From NCBI GenBank assembly GCA_021018815.1, contig JAITYX010000007.1, forward strand, positions 9,290,501 through 9,354,500: 64,000 bases of DNA. The letters run 5' to 3'. The notes beneath the pieces are model-generated. The model saw nothing but the letters and a program-made list of their open reading frames with translations. It was not told the DNA's origin and did no database searches. The stretch's first letter is position 1, and each line of letters opens with the position of its first letter. Made by a program: the position numbers and the translations under genes. This DNA comes from Talinum fruticosum. Lineage: Eukaryota; Streptophyta; Magnoliopsida; Caryophyllales; Talinaceae. This document shows positions 38,001 through 49,907 of this stretch, piece after piece.

Positions 38001-39167
38001 AAATACCCGAGGCATTTTTAGACTAGTAATGGTCTTTCGTCGTTTTCGGGTCGTCGCACCGATATGAAAAAATTTGGAATTTCTATCTCCTTCAGTTAGC
38101 CATTTCTTTCTGAAGTATTTTCCCAGCACCTTTGACCGAACATAAGCAGTTTTCTCTTCTCTTTGCCCGATTAATCCGCATAGCCACCGGTTGAGTCTAA
38201 AATTAAGAGGTTGGTCAATAAGTTTAGATTCAACATACTGAATTTTTTCAGTATTTACTTCCATTTTGTTTTTAAAATTAAGGTTGGAATTTCTATTCCA
38301 CTCTTTTAGCTGGCCCTTAATACGCTTAAGCTTGCACATAATTTGAAACAATGAAGTGCCTCTAACCTCGTACTTCTAGTGATCTTGGACAATTGAATTA
38401 ACTTTGGGGAGAGACACCCAATGGGGCTGAAATCTAAAACTTGGATTTTTTTAGTCTCGTTAGCAAAAGGATTAGTGTCCACTAGAATATAGCAATGATC
38501 GGAGAACGAAAAGGCCCGTGTACGATTCTACTCGTCGAGTAGCAATTGATCCAATCTTGTCTAGCAATAGCTCTATCTAGTTGTTCGTAGATGAAATTGC
38601 CTCTAACTTGTTTTTTCCAGGTAAAGATCCTTCCAATAGGAGGTAAGGTTCTGCCATTAGTGGAGTTCATAAAACCGTTAAGTCGAACCATTTTGTCCGG
38701 AGTTGGACCAATACCTCCTTTTTTCTCTTCAAGACATGAAATTTCATTGAAATCCCCAATAATACACCATGGAAGATCGAATATCAAATCAAGTAAGGGA
38801 GTTTACTCCAAAATTCATTCTTTTGGCGTTGTTGGGCCGGTCCATAGACCCCGAGATAACCGATTCTCTATTAGACTGGTTATCTTTAACATAAAGATGT
38901 ATAGCTCGATCCTCTTTGGCTAGTGTGTGAACCGTAACATTAATAGTGTTCCATAATGCCCATATTCTTCCCGAATGGTTAACTGGTGGGATCATTTCAT
39001 AGTGGTTGTATCCGAGTTTGCGGATTATCCTCGTTCGCATTTGTTTCATTCGCCATAGTTTCAATTAAAAACAAAATGTCCGGCTGGTGCAAATTCTTTA
39101 AATAGTTTAATTCATTCACTATTCGCTCTCTTTTCATACCTTGAACATTCTAGCTGATTATTTTCAT
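35060..39167 (-). pseudogene. LINE ORF2 (endonuclease, reverse transcriptase, RNase H)
   Basis: The start at 39167 reads MKIIS-stop-NVQGMKRERIVN. The usual SWNVRG start of plant L1 ORF2 is present, but the Trp codon is TAG (39152-39150). Endonuclease blocks: QPDILFLIET, IIGDFNEI (near 38754) and SDHCYI (near 38500). Reverse transcriptase: LIPKVDDLVTTNHFRPISL, PLQSAFVLGRHIHDNILL, GLRQGDPLSPYLF and FVDD at about 37094-37083 (the YxDD site). Zinc-binding domain near 36020-35850 (PKIKTFL, CIICHKH). RNase H at about 35530-35180: VKLNFDGS, VEASALR, IEGDNLIIIDCIKG. Frame breaks between blocks inactivate it. Confidence 0.88.
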
Positions 39168-39328
39168 GATAAATTACTAATAATTGAGGATGACATATTC
39201 AATGTCCAAAGAATGGACTTCATGCATCCACTAGCTCGCAGAATCACTAAACCAAACCTTATCCCTACCGAAACGCAATGCAAGAACCCCCGGTAATAAC
39301 TGGGGACCTGAATCTGTTAATTCTAAGC

Positions 39329-39988
39329 TTAGGAATAGTCCAAACAAGTGCTAACCGCAAGAGTTGAAGCATTCTCCTTTGGGGTTTGTCGGATAGTAAG
39401 CCTTGGGAGATTTGACAAATGCCAAATTTCTTCTCGCCTTAGGAATACACAAGAGAAAACTACAAACTTTACAAACTTAGACAATGACATTGTTTTGAAC
39501 ATGTTGTTACTAATCATGACAAAAAACCACCACAAAAAACTAAACAGCTTTTGTTCGTTGCCTAATTCCGTGGTAGTACCGAATAAATCCTTGCAAAGGC
39601 CTTCCTCCAAGTAGCTTATATCATAGCAACGCATCAGCCCCAATCCTTGCAAAATAGGGCAAAAATCGAGTCGAGTGATCAACTGGCAATGCTTGGTAAA
39701 CAAATCGAGGGGGTCCATCGCACTAGGCCGATAGACTTCCTCAAAGTTGAGACAAACATCAAGAACAATGAGTAAAAGAACAAACAATAAAGTGTAGTAA
39801 TAAGTAGGGCGAATCTCAAGCACTAGTGGGATAGTCATCCTTGATTCATTTTGTAATGTGAGGAACTCCTTTTTTGGCTTCCAGCCCAGCAAGGGGTAAC
39901 ACAAAGCAAGGAGGATTCCGTCTCGATACGAGATGGACCGCATAAACATAGTGCAAGCAAAGATAGCCACTAGACAAGCAACGATCAA
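39329..39988 (-). other. 219-codon open frame between LINE ORF1 and ORF2, unknown
   Basis: This is an uninterrupted reading frame in the gap separating the two LINE ORFs. Hydrophobic segments lie near residues 1-15, 63-80 and 147-160 (YYYTLLFVLLLIVLDVCL is the clearest). I do not recognise the family. It could be chance, a captured host fragment or a lineage-specific LINE ORF. There is no independent sign that it is translated. Confidence 0.3.
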
Positions 39989-40554
39989 GAGCGCACCTTG
40001 GTTTACAAATCAGATTCCAAGAACAATGGACATATTCATCACCAATGGTAGTAAAAGAAAAAATTGGTATCATACCATCCATATGGTTCAAAAACATGCA
40101 GAGGATTGGATATCAACTTTCATCACAAGTAAAGTAGTAAAGAGAGAAATGCGAGTGCCATTCCATTAAACCCATATTGATTAGTACATAGAATGGCAAA
40201 CCAAGTACATAACATTTTTCCACTCGGATGGGAACCACCTCCAAAAACATTAACCCAACAACAGCCCCAATAGAAAGGCCACAATCGATTCTTACAAGAT
40301 TCACAGTAGGCGGAAACTAAAAAAAAACCCTTGTAACAACTAGTGGCTTAAAGCGACAACCTCACTGTACAATAGACATTAACAAAAGGTCCTTTCAAGA
40401 AGGACAAGAACAAGCATGAACCCGGCAGTGAGGAAAGTACAAGCAGAGAGGAGGGCAAAGAAGTAGGAAAAACATAAATTCATAAGCCACGGCCAGTGCC
40501 ACCAAAAACCCACCAAAAGACCCAAAGTGGTGAAATCCATAAAAGCACCAACTT

Positions 40555-42137
40555 AAAAGGAAGGATGAGAGGATAGCTCATCTCCTTCTTCCACCATTTT
40601 CCTTTTCTTAGAAGAATCGGAAGATAGCGCAACATCCTCAAAGTTATCGAGATCCGTAAACATATCACACACATCTTCATCGGAACCAGCAGTACCCTCA
40701 ACCATGACATCTTCCGTAAAAACATCCTCAGCCTTTCCTTTAGAGGTCATGAAGGGAGCCCGACTCGGGTTTTCCCCAAAATAATCATTTTTCTCATGAT
40801 GGGGGCTATCAACCGTCATCGGCTCTTTCGGACACTGGAGCCTCATCAATGATAGGTAACTTAGAGGGGTGAGTGACCTTTTCAGAGATAGGTTTTTCCA
40901 GACTAGAAGAGAGAACGGAAGAGGGGCCAGCCGAATAACCCCTATCATTGATTTTATCGGGACTGACAGTAGGGGTCTCATGGAGCACTACTGGTTCGGA
41001 CACACTTTTCGGGATAGAGACATCGGACCAGGAGCTAACCTTAGATTGAGGTACACGGGGGATCGGGGTCCTTTGTTGGACTTAGTTCTCTTTCGGGAGT
41101 AACCAAGATCCATCTATCAATTATAGCAGGATTTGGATCGGGAGAGGAAGGGGTGGTAATAATAGGACTCGAGATAGATTGAGAACCAAACTTTTCGACC
41201 ATGACTTCAGTTTTAGGTTGAGGGGTAACTAGGATAGGCTTCAAGGGCATGAGAATCGCTGCCACGGAGGGCACAAACTTCATGAAGACCCTCATAAATC
41301 GGAGGGACAAACGAGGAGGAGGAACCATTAGAGAAATAAATACAGCTCCTTAACGGTTTAGAGATATCAATATTGACACAAACTCTTGCAAATCAGCCCT
41401 TTTGTCTTAAGAGGGTGTGTTGGTCCATCTTAACAACGCACTCAACTGGTTTCAGCAGATTGGACAGGGAGTTAAAATTCAAAAACTCCCAAGGGAGACG
41501 AGGAATTCCGACCCATTGGTCAATTTTAGAAATATTGGTAGCAAAAAGGTCAAAGAAAGGGATCCAGAGAGAAATGACCAGGTTTAGACCATTCACGAAC
41601 CAAGGGCGATTATCAAAGACCAATTGTCTATCCCGAATGTTGGCAAACCGGAAAAGGATCCAGTCATTGCCAAGTTCAATGTAGTCAACCCGACCTTTGA
41701 CACACTTCCGATCCGCTCTACTCTTAGCAATAATAGCAGGGAGGGGGTGTCCTAACAGACAACGGGAAGAGAAGTCATCCAAAGGCTCGGTGGATCGGGG
41801 ATGACTCACGGTTATGGTAAACTTGCTCATTGCAGCTAGGGTCTGGGAAGTTGGGGTTCGGATACTCCCTCCCCCTTCCAGTAAGAATGGGAGGGAGAGT
41901 TAGGACGATTTCTCTTGACAGCAGAGGCAGTGTGATCTTGACCCTTGCCTCCCGAGCCAAAGATGATGGTGTTAAAGTATGAGGGCTTCGATTAGCACTG
42001 GTAGGGCTTCGATTAGCACTGGTAGTTTCATCCACATCACTCGGATTCTCCTGCTGGGATTGATCATTAATACTGGGAATGAGGAGTTTGTTCCGAAAGT
42101 GGGCATCTTCAGCCTTTTTAGAGGTGATAACAGAGTG
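40555..42137 (-). pseudogene. LINE ORF1 (DUF4283 gag-like protein)
   Basis: The central open part, 41830-41393, has the plant LINE/gag-like DUF4283 pattern: GRVDYIELGNDWILFRFAN, FDNRPWFVNGLNLVI and WVGIPRLPWEFLN. After it the frame shifts and a Pro/Ser-rich region continues to about 40555 (KKRKMVEEGDELSSH). The likely start is near 42137 (MSHSVITSKK). The role is RNA binding for retrotransposition. It is broken. Confidence 0.75.
41983..42024. repeat. 21-bp in-frame tandem duplication in LINE ORF1
   Basis: GGGCTTCGATTAGCACTGGTA occurs twice in a row. On the minus strand it duplicates the heptapeptide TSANRSP. Confidence 0.88.
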
Positions 42138-43298
42138 AGACATAGGCCGAAAGGTTCGGAGGAGGTCGAAGAAATGGTAGAAGGGGTGGGGAGACACAAC
42201 TAGCATAGCAATCTTTAAATAGCCAAAGAAGGCGGACCACAAACCACAACCATCACCGCAGATAGAGAGAAGATATGGGTAACGACTCATACCCATGAAA
42301 GCAACATAACTAGAACACCGATCATCCGGGGATGCTAAGCGAAAAAGATAATGAAAATAAACAGAGAGAAGATGAGGGATAACACCCGAAATAGTAAATG
42401 CCCGTATCAACTTTCCAGGTGAATTCCCGAGGCCTCCTCTCCGAGAGATGTATACTCTCGGATGAAAAGATCTTTCTATGTATCCAGTAAATTGACCTCA
42501 CCGCTTGAGCTCCGATCCGTCATTTTCACAGGCCTTGCGTCTCCAATCACCATCCACTCGGTTTCGAGAACCCGTGCGTTTTCCGAGAGGCGGAGCCAGC
42601 TATCCTGTTCATTCCGATGAACAACAATTTGTCATTGGAAGCATCGCCGGAAAGTTAGTGCTCGGCTTTCCGTTTGAAGAAATCAGTCAAAATTTGCTTT
42701 ACGCCTAATTGACCAGTCAAGGTCCGTCCGTAAGCGAGTAACGCCGGCTTTGATGCTTATCACACCCGATCGTTCCAAAGCCAGCCGGGTCGTGGTCTTC
42801 GGTGGGTCACGAGAACTGCGCATCTTGTAGAGATAAACATCACCGAAGCAACCGGACCGATTCAAGGATGGAAAGGCAACGCAGAGTCTTTCCTCAACGG
42901 CACTATAATCTGGATCCGGGGGATTTAAGGAACCGGGGATAGTGAAGCAATGAAATTGGGCTAATGGCGATGAGAGGTAACACGCCCGACATGAGGGGCT
43001 TCAATCTAGGGATACTCGAGACGATAAAGTTCATCGATAAGTATGACATTGAGCGGCTGGGGTAGGCGGTAGAGGGGCTAGAAACCGCTTTGGGATGAGG
43101 CTAGGGTTAGATGAAGAGTCATCTCGGAGGCTTTGGGGGTGGCTCAATAAAGGGTTCCATAATGATGTCGGATGGGAAGAAATAAGTACTACTCTCTCTA
43201 AACTGTCAAACTCTCTCTCACTACGGACTTCTACTAGGAGATTTCTCAACTATAATTATTGATGGTAAGTGTCAGTTTTCATGCTTGTTGTAATTTAC

Positions 43299-44615
43299 TC
43301 GATAAACCGGAATTTTACGTGCTTTTCAATTCTCTTATTGGCTAATTTCGACACTTCAAAGGCCTTCTCATCTAAATTCTTATTTGATTTCGCTTAATTT
43401 CTTCATTTATGATTAAAGTGTGCAAATTTCTATGTTTTGAGGTAACCCCGCCTTTTATGATGAAGAATACATCTTTCAAAGCGCTAAGGAAAAGAGCGGG
43501 AGGCCATAGAAGGTCGGAGAGCGAAGAAAGAGGTCAAGCCAAGTCAGCACGAGTTGTAGCATTGGCCGTGCTGAAGAAAAGAAGGAAAAGAAGACCTAGC
43601 ACAGGCCGTGCTCGAAGCGTAACAGGTCAGCACAGGCAATGTCAAAGTCAGCACAGGCCATGCTAGGAATTTGGGATTTAATTGAAGAAGTCGTGAGCTT
43701 GCACGTGTTAAGCACGGTTTCAAGACTCGCCAGTGCCAATTGGCATTTTTCGTTTTTCTCGCCTCTTTTATTCCAAAACTGCCGTTTTTCATAACGAGAC
43801 TTTTTATGCTGCGTTTTCTAGGCTAGTTTCTCTCTACTTGTAAGCACTTATTTCCATTGTTAAGAGATCAAAGCTTGGAGTTATTTTCATCTAATCGCAA
43901 TTTAATTCAAGTTTACTAGTATTATTATTTTTCTCTCTACTTCTATATTGCATTCTTTTCAGTCTTTATTCCTCAATCTGTTGTCAAATGCCATGAATAT
44001 GTGTGGCTAAATTTCCAACTTAGGTTGGGGATTTGCCATTAATATGCTAGTTTAATCATAATTTATGCTTTGATGCTAATTTGCAATTGCTTGATGAATT
44101 TCCGACTTGTTGATACTTGTGAATTGATGTGAGGTTCGAGAGAATCCTGCCTTTATTGTTTTTGGGAATTGAGTAGACTTCGCGAGAAGAGGCTTAGTTC
44201 TACTTTAACTTGTTGGATGATTACAACTTAGATATGATAATAATTTAGGTTGTTATTAAGGGAAGAGTCGATAATCATGTAATTCTTTGGTTTTGATTGT
44301 GTGAGAACAACAATTAATTTAATTGAGTTAGCTTAATGACCTTCGAGAGAAGGCTTAGGTGGTCTCGAACTGCATCGATTCCCTAGTTCATTGCAGTTGT
44401 GAACAGTGTAGAAGCATGTAATTAAGATTGTTGGCATGTTAGCTTGGTAAATCCATGCCTAAGGTTTTCTTTATCTCGATTCTATTTCGTTCTTTAAGTG
44501 CTTACATTACCAACCAAGTGAACTGTTCCGTTGCTTAGTTTAAAAGGACATTGACCTTAGACCTATAAGAGACCTAGCTCCCCGAGACCGATGTACTCTC
44601 TATAGTACAACAAAA
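43299..44615 (+). repeat. 5' LTR of the gag-protease element
   Basis: Aligns with 49908-51220 from TCGATAAACCGG (TTGATAAACCGG in the 3' copy) to TACAACAAAA. Near 43550-43670 it contains clustered short motifs GTCAGCACAGGC and GCCGTGCT. Confidence 0.93.
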
Positions 44616-44633
44616 TGGCGCCGTTGCTTGGGA
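44616..44633 (+). promoter_or_regulatory. Primer-binding site (tRNA-Asp type)
   Basis: TGGCGCCGTTGCTTGGGA follows the LTR directly. It matches the known Athila/Tat primer site TGGCGCCGTTGCCGGGGA but for two bases. Confidence 0.88.
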
Positions 44634-44762
44634 GCTAGCGCCACTCCTTAGTTTAAGTAACGTGACACATTTGGATTGAGCTTTTTTTTTATATTTTTAT
44701 TCTTCCTTATTGCTTTTATCTTTCCTTAAGCCTACTTACGCTTGGTATAGTTTCTTGAGTGT

Positions 44763-46252
44763 ATGCTTAGGAGGAATCATAGAAGTGAAGAATTAGCGCC
44801 TCTTGATCCCGAAATTGAAGCAACCGTCGAGCGCATAAGTGGTGCAGCTCGTAGGAGAAGAAAGAAGCAAAATATGGCTGGAAATCCACCCCCACCTCCA
44901 CCTCGTACCCTTCAATCCTACTCCGCTCCTACCACGGGTACGGGAGGTTCCGCTATTGTGTTGCCCGATTTGCCGGAGGGAACCAATTTTGATTTCAAGC
45001 CCGGTTTCATAAACCCCATTGAACAGAGTCAATTCAGAGGGTCACTTGCGGAGAACCCCATCAAGCACATCAATTCATTTCTTGAGCATTGTGGCATGAT
45101 CAAGATGGCAGGTGTAAACGACGAGTACATCGGATTGAAGTTCTTTCCTTTTTCCCTTACCGATAAGGCAAAGAACTGGCTCAAAATTGTGCTCCCAACT
45201 CTTTCCACACTTGGGCTGAGTTGAACCTTGCCTTCCTCAATTGATTCTTCCCACAAGGCAAGGCATCCAAATTGAGGCTTGACATCATCCAGTTCAAGCA
45301 ACATCCCGGAGAGTCTTTGTTTGAAGCTTGGGAGCGGTTCAAAGGGATGCAACGAAAGTGCCCTCATCATGGTATTCAACCATGGATGCTCACTCAAATT
45401 TTTTATGAGGGGCTTTCAGACTCGGTGCGACTATCTCGTAGACAATGCCTCTGGGGTACATTCATGAAGAAGACAATAGAGCAAGCTGATGCTCTGTTAG
45501 AAGAGATGGCTTCCAATGCCTATAATTGGGGCGTTGGAAGAGATGATCGAGAGCGAGTAAAGCAAACGTGGATGCAAGTGGCTCTTTTGGCCAACAAGGT
45601 GGAAGCTCTCACGTTGCAAATGGAGAAATTTGTGGCAAACCCTTTAATTGGCACTTCCTCTTCTTCCAAGCACTCAAGAGATGGGATATTCTTGTGAAGC
45701 ATGTGGCGTTCCTCATCCCCATTTGGAGTGCCATCCTAGCCTCTCTATATCCGAACAAGCTCATGCTCTCCACAACTTCCCTCCTAGGCCACCACCACGA
45801 ACAACCCTTACTCTCAAACTTATAACCCCGGTTGGAAAAATCATCCCAATTTCTCCTACCTCAACAACAATCCTCATCCCCACCAAAATCCATCTCAGCC
45901 ACTCGGTTTCCATCCACCACCACAAAACCGGCCTCCCATTCCATACAATCCTCATCCTCCACCTCCACAGAAATTTAACCTTGAAACTCTCATGGAAGGT
46001 TTCATCCAAGCCCAAACCAAAACTAATGAGCAATTATCCACTCATCAAAAGATGTTAGAGACCCAAATTGCACAAATTGCTCAACAAGTGAACCACCTTA
46101 CCCAATCCCAAGGGAAGTTGCCGGCACAACCCGAACCTAATCCTAAGGCGCACATCAATGCCATAATCTTGAGGAGCGGGAAGGAGTTAGAGGGCCCTAA
46201 GGTGAGTGAGAAAGGGAAGGAAAAGGTGAGTGAGGATATGACTCGATGTTGA
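44763..46252 (+). pseudogene. Gag of the non-autonomous LTR element
   Basis: Begins MLRRNHRSEELAPLDPEIE and contains a proline run, then the retrotransposon-gag region (AKNWLKIVLPT, IIQFKQHPGESLFEAWERFK, IFYEGLSDSVR). A zinc knuckle C-x2-C-x3-H-x4-C lies at 45693-45731. The tail is Gln-rich (QIAQIAQQVNHLTQSQGK, 46058-46110). Three or more frame changes (near 45220, 45640-45700, 45960) break it as read here. Some may be consensus errors, since the LTRs are young. Confidence 0.82.
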
Positions 46253-46322
46253 GAAGGAGAATGCTATTGAGAGTGATGGTCTTACAAATAAGGTTGCTAA
46301 GGAGAGTAAGAGTGAGCCATCT

Positions 46323-47258
46323 TTGAATCAGTGTTCATCCATGCCACCACCTAAGCCTTACAAACCTCCCATCCCATTTCCACAACGGCTTGTGAAGGCT
46401 AAGGAGGAGAATAAATTTTCTAGGTTCATGGAGATGTTGAAGAAGCCGTATATCAACATCCCTTTTTTGGAAGCTATCACCAATTACCTTCTTATGCCAA
46501 GTTTCTTAAGGAGATGCTTTCCAACAAAGGGCAATTGTTAGAGCATGCTACCATTTCTCTCACCGAGCAAGTGCAAGTGCAATTATTCAAAACAAGCTAC
46601 CCCCAAAGCTTTCCGATCCGGGTAATTTTTCCATACCATGCTCTGTGGGAGATATAGCCATTAGTAGGGCCTTGTGTGATCTTGGAGCAAGTGTTAGCCT
46701 TATGCCCTACTCTATTTGCAAGCGGCTTCAAATGGGAGAGTTGAAGCCAACCACCATCTCTCTTCAGTTGGCGGATCGATCCGTCAAGTTCCCAATTGGA
46801 ATTCTAGAAGACGTGCCACTCCAAGTCGGGAAATTCTTTATCCCATGTGATTTTGTGGTAATGGAAATGGCTGAGGATGCACAAACTCCTATCATTTTGG
46901 GTAGGCCTTTCCTTGCCACCGCCGGAGCCATGATAAATGTGAAGAATGGCAAGCTGTCACTACATGTTGGAGAAGAGAAGGTGGAGTTTAATCTCACCAA
47001 GTCCATGTCCACCCCAACTCTTGAAGACATATGTTGGAGGGTGGATGTGTTGGAGCCAAATTTACATGATGAGTGGCTACTACATGGGTTTGTGAGGGAC
47101 CCTTTAGAGAAATGCTTGATTCATGATGGCTCTAAGAGCCAATCTAAGGAGGCAACAATAAGACTCAAAGCTCAAGGAGAGCCTATTCCGGGGCGGTTTC
47201 AAGCACTTTCCTCCCCATTTCCGATAGCTAAAGAGTTTTGGTCAAGCTTGGGACCTTA
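46323..47258 (+). pseudogene. Aspartic protease region of the non-autonomous LTR element
   Basis: The segment YKPPIPFPQRLVKAKEE (46358-46408) and the following KPYINIPFLEAI are the usual lead-in of Athila/Tat proteases. The protease proper, 46645-47030, has CDLGASVSLMPYSI (active site DLGAS) and IILGRPFLATAGAMI. One frame break near 46500 separates lead-in and protease. The frame ends at 47257-47259 in place of reverse transcriptase. Confidence 0.88.
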
Positions 47259-47595
47259 AACAAGCGCTTCTTGGGAGGCAACCCAAGTTTTCTAGCTTTC
47301 TAGCTTAGGTTATTTTTATTTAGAAAAAAAGAAAGAAAGGAGATGATGAAAAGTTTGTGTGATGTATTATTGAGGGGTGAGAGTGAAAAAAATATCCGAG
47401 TGAAAAGAAAAAGAAATGCAGAAAAAAAGTCCAATAACTTGTTTGAGGAATAGGGAATCAAGTAGGGTTGATGACGAGTATGTTTGAGAGAGTTTATTGG
47501 ATTAATTTGAGGTATTTTGATGCTTAATTGGCTGAGTGTTGCAGGTTAAAGAAGTTCATTGAGCTCAAAGTTGGTGAAAATTGGCACAAAACCGC

Positions 47596-47855
47596 GGCAC
47601 GAGTTCAACACGGCTTGAGCACCGGTCATGCGATCCGCACTGTGCAATTTTTCCAAAAATGTCGTGGGTTGGAATGGGTTCAGCATGGTTGCAGCACAAG
47701 TTGTGCGGCCTGCCCAAACAATTTTTCCGTAAATGTCGTGGGTTGGCACGGGTTCGGCACGGTTTCAAGCACGGGTTGTGCGGCATGCCCGGACAATTTT
47801 TTCGTAACTGTCGTGGGTTGGCACAGGTTAAGCACGGGTTCAAGCACGAGTTGTG
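47596..47855 (+). repeat. 75-bp tandem repeats (about 3.5 copies)
   Basis: GTCGTGGGTTGG recurs at 47661, 47735 and 47810, spacing 74-75 bp, with diverged flanking GCACGGGTT and TGTGCGGC motifs. Because 75 is a multiple of three, the frame starting at 47528 encodes a 25-residue repeat containing FF/FS, V-x-V-V-G-W-H and Cys residues. Confidence 0.85.
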
Positions 47856-48292
47856 CGACGCGTCCGCCCAAATTCAAATTCGCGGTTCTCTCTCCTTCTT
47901 CCATTATTTCAATTTCTTCTCGCCACAAAACCTAAGCACCGTTGTGTGCCACCTTTCTCCACGTCGCGCCTCCCATCAAACTCGCTCCTATTCTCTTTCA
48001 TTACATCAATTCTACCTTCAATCATCATCTCCCACTTGATTTCATCACTAACCATCCCCATTTCACCCATCTTCACCCACCAATTTCCAGATTTTCTCTC
48101 TCCTCAAGTTCATCCTCCATTGTTGCATTCTTGGAGCTTGAGGTGAGAGAAACCTTGCCTTTGAAGTTGTTGAAGACTTTGGGAAGTCCGATTTTATCAT
48201 TTTTTCCCGATTTTACTTGGTCAACCCGGGGTCCGAGTGACCCCATTGTAAGTTTCCCCTTCCCTCCTTTGCTCCTTTCAATTTTTGCATTT

Positions 48293-48328
48293 CATTGAGG
48301 ACAATGAAAGTCCTAAGCATGGGGGTGG
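48293..48328 (+). promoter_or_regulatory. Internal polypurine-tract-like segment
   Basis: TTGAGGACAATGAAAG followed by AAGCATGGGGGTGG copies the layout of the element's true 3' tract. Athila-type elements often have such a motif between pol and the env-like region. Confidence 0.6.
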
Positions 48329-49878
48329 CTTGGATGATGGTTATCATGTTTCGGTGGGTGACTTGGGTACATATTAGTTTAGGCTGTACATATTGATCAT
48401 CATCTTCATTTAGGTTTGCATTTAGGCATTGTCTTAGTTAGATTTTTCATCTTTTTGAAAAAAAAATTGTTTTAGTCGTGAAAATCCTCCTATGATGAAC
48501 ATTTGGAGGGGTGTGTACTTGAATTATCATAGGAAGTGTGTACTTTGGGATTTTTGGCTTGGTTGGGATGATGAAAGAGACTTGGTTGCTAAATTGATTA
48601 AGATTGATCATTTTGTTTGCGATTTATCTAGTCTTGAACAATTCTTGTGCATAATTGTGAAATTCTTATGTTGGTACATCAAATGAACTAGTTGTTGTGA
48701 TTGTGGTAGAAATAACCTCGTGAGACTCTTTTGTGCCTTAACGACTACCATTTTTTGTAGTCTCATTTCTCATGAGTGTTACTTTCCCATGCTTGCAACT
48801 CTAGAACTTGCCATCTTTCTCTTCAAAATCACATTTGACACATGCATGTTAACCAAGAGGATAGAGGCATTCATTTCGATAAACCACATGAGCCAAATAG
48901 CCACCCGAATATTATGTATCCTTGGTTCCAAGCCCTTCAAGCCTTCCCCTTCCCCTACACTAACCTTGCTCAATATACCTTTGGCCTTTTTCATTCTTTC
49001 CCATCCTTAAGCCTTGGTCTAGTGGAGCATTTCTATTGATCGGGAATTTGTTGGGAGATACCTTGTTGATGGTGATTGGTTTATTGGTTAATTGAAGGAG
49101 TTATGAGTGGATATGGATTTTAGTTTTAACCATTCATGCTTACCTTGCTTAGTTTGCTTGTAAAGTTTTAAGAAAAAAAGTCGAAAAAAAGGAAAAAAAA
49201 AGAGAAAGAAGAAAATCGAAAAAGAAGAGTTAGAAAAGGAATAAAGTGTTGTAAGCATGAATGACGCTTTGTATTGAGAAACTTCCACTCATTCGTTACT
49301 TGAAAACTTGGAGTGATGTAGTATTATGATTAGATGTTTGGAGGTGTGACGTTGTTGTAGTGGAAAGTGTTGTGCTCCCTAGCTCGGCTACTAAGCTCCA
49401 CATTCCTAAATGTTTTTCCCTCCTTTCCCTTAGTCCAAGCCTCATTACAACCTTATTTAAAGTCCTCTTGATTGGAAAACTTGCATGGTTTGTCCCTAGT
49501 AGTGGAGAATCGAGATATTTGGCAAGCTTATGGTAGTGTGCAGGTTTTGGGAGAGTTTTGAGTGAACCATCATACTCTTTCAAACACATGAGGGAGTGTT
49601 CCACATACCCCAAAGTGAGGTCCTACCAATCCCAACTAGTTCGCCAAGCATTTGTATGGAACTTGATTGTATTTGGGTTGGGATAGATTGGTTGTGTTAC
49701 TACTAGACTTTGCAATCTTGATTTGAGTTGCAACTCTTATTTCGAATGATTCTCGATCTTGCCAAGGATTCCTTTGTATATACTTGCTTTGGTTGTCTAT
49801 AGCGCCCCTTCACCCGAGGAGGGCGGCTTCGGTTTTCTACCTCCCTCGTTTCTTTAGCACTTCATGATAGCCTTACTT

Positions 49879-49907
49879 GAGGACAAGCAAGGAGTAAGCA
49901 TGGGGGG
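49879..49907 (+). promoter_or_regulatory. Polypurine tract before the 3' LTR
   Basis: GAGGACAAGCAAGGAG, then AAGCATGGGGGG directly before the LTR start. This is typical of Athila/Tat elements. Confidence 0.88.

Larger units (their letters stand above)
34986..43250 (-). mobile_element. Near full-length L1-type LINE with C-terminal RNase H
   Basis: Minus strand. A T17 run at 34986-35002 is the poly(A) tail. Before it come ORF2 (39167 down to about 35060: endonuclease, reverse transcriptase, zinc-binding domain, RNase H), a 1.4-kb inter-ORF region and ORF1 (about 42137-40555). The 5' boundary is uncertain; a CT/GA-rich stretch at 43175-43250 may be the element's start. I found no target-site duplication, possibly because the LTR element at 43299 lies next to or inside the far flank. 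Many stops and frameshifts show that it is inactive. Confidence 0.85.

Noticed and set aside
39329..39988. Calling the 219-codon frame a real gene
   Set aside because: No family match, no promoter or splice evidence, and it sits inside a decayed LINE. Kept only as an observation.
47528..48300. env-like gene in the gag-protease element
   Set aside because: The frames here are driven by tandem repeats, and no transmembrane or env-type pattern is convincing.
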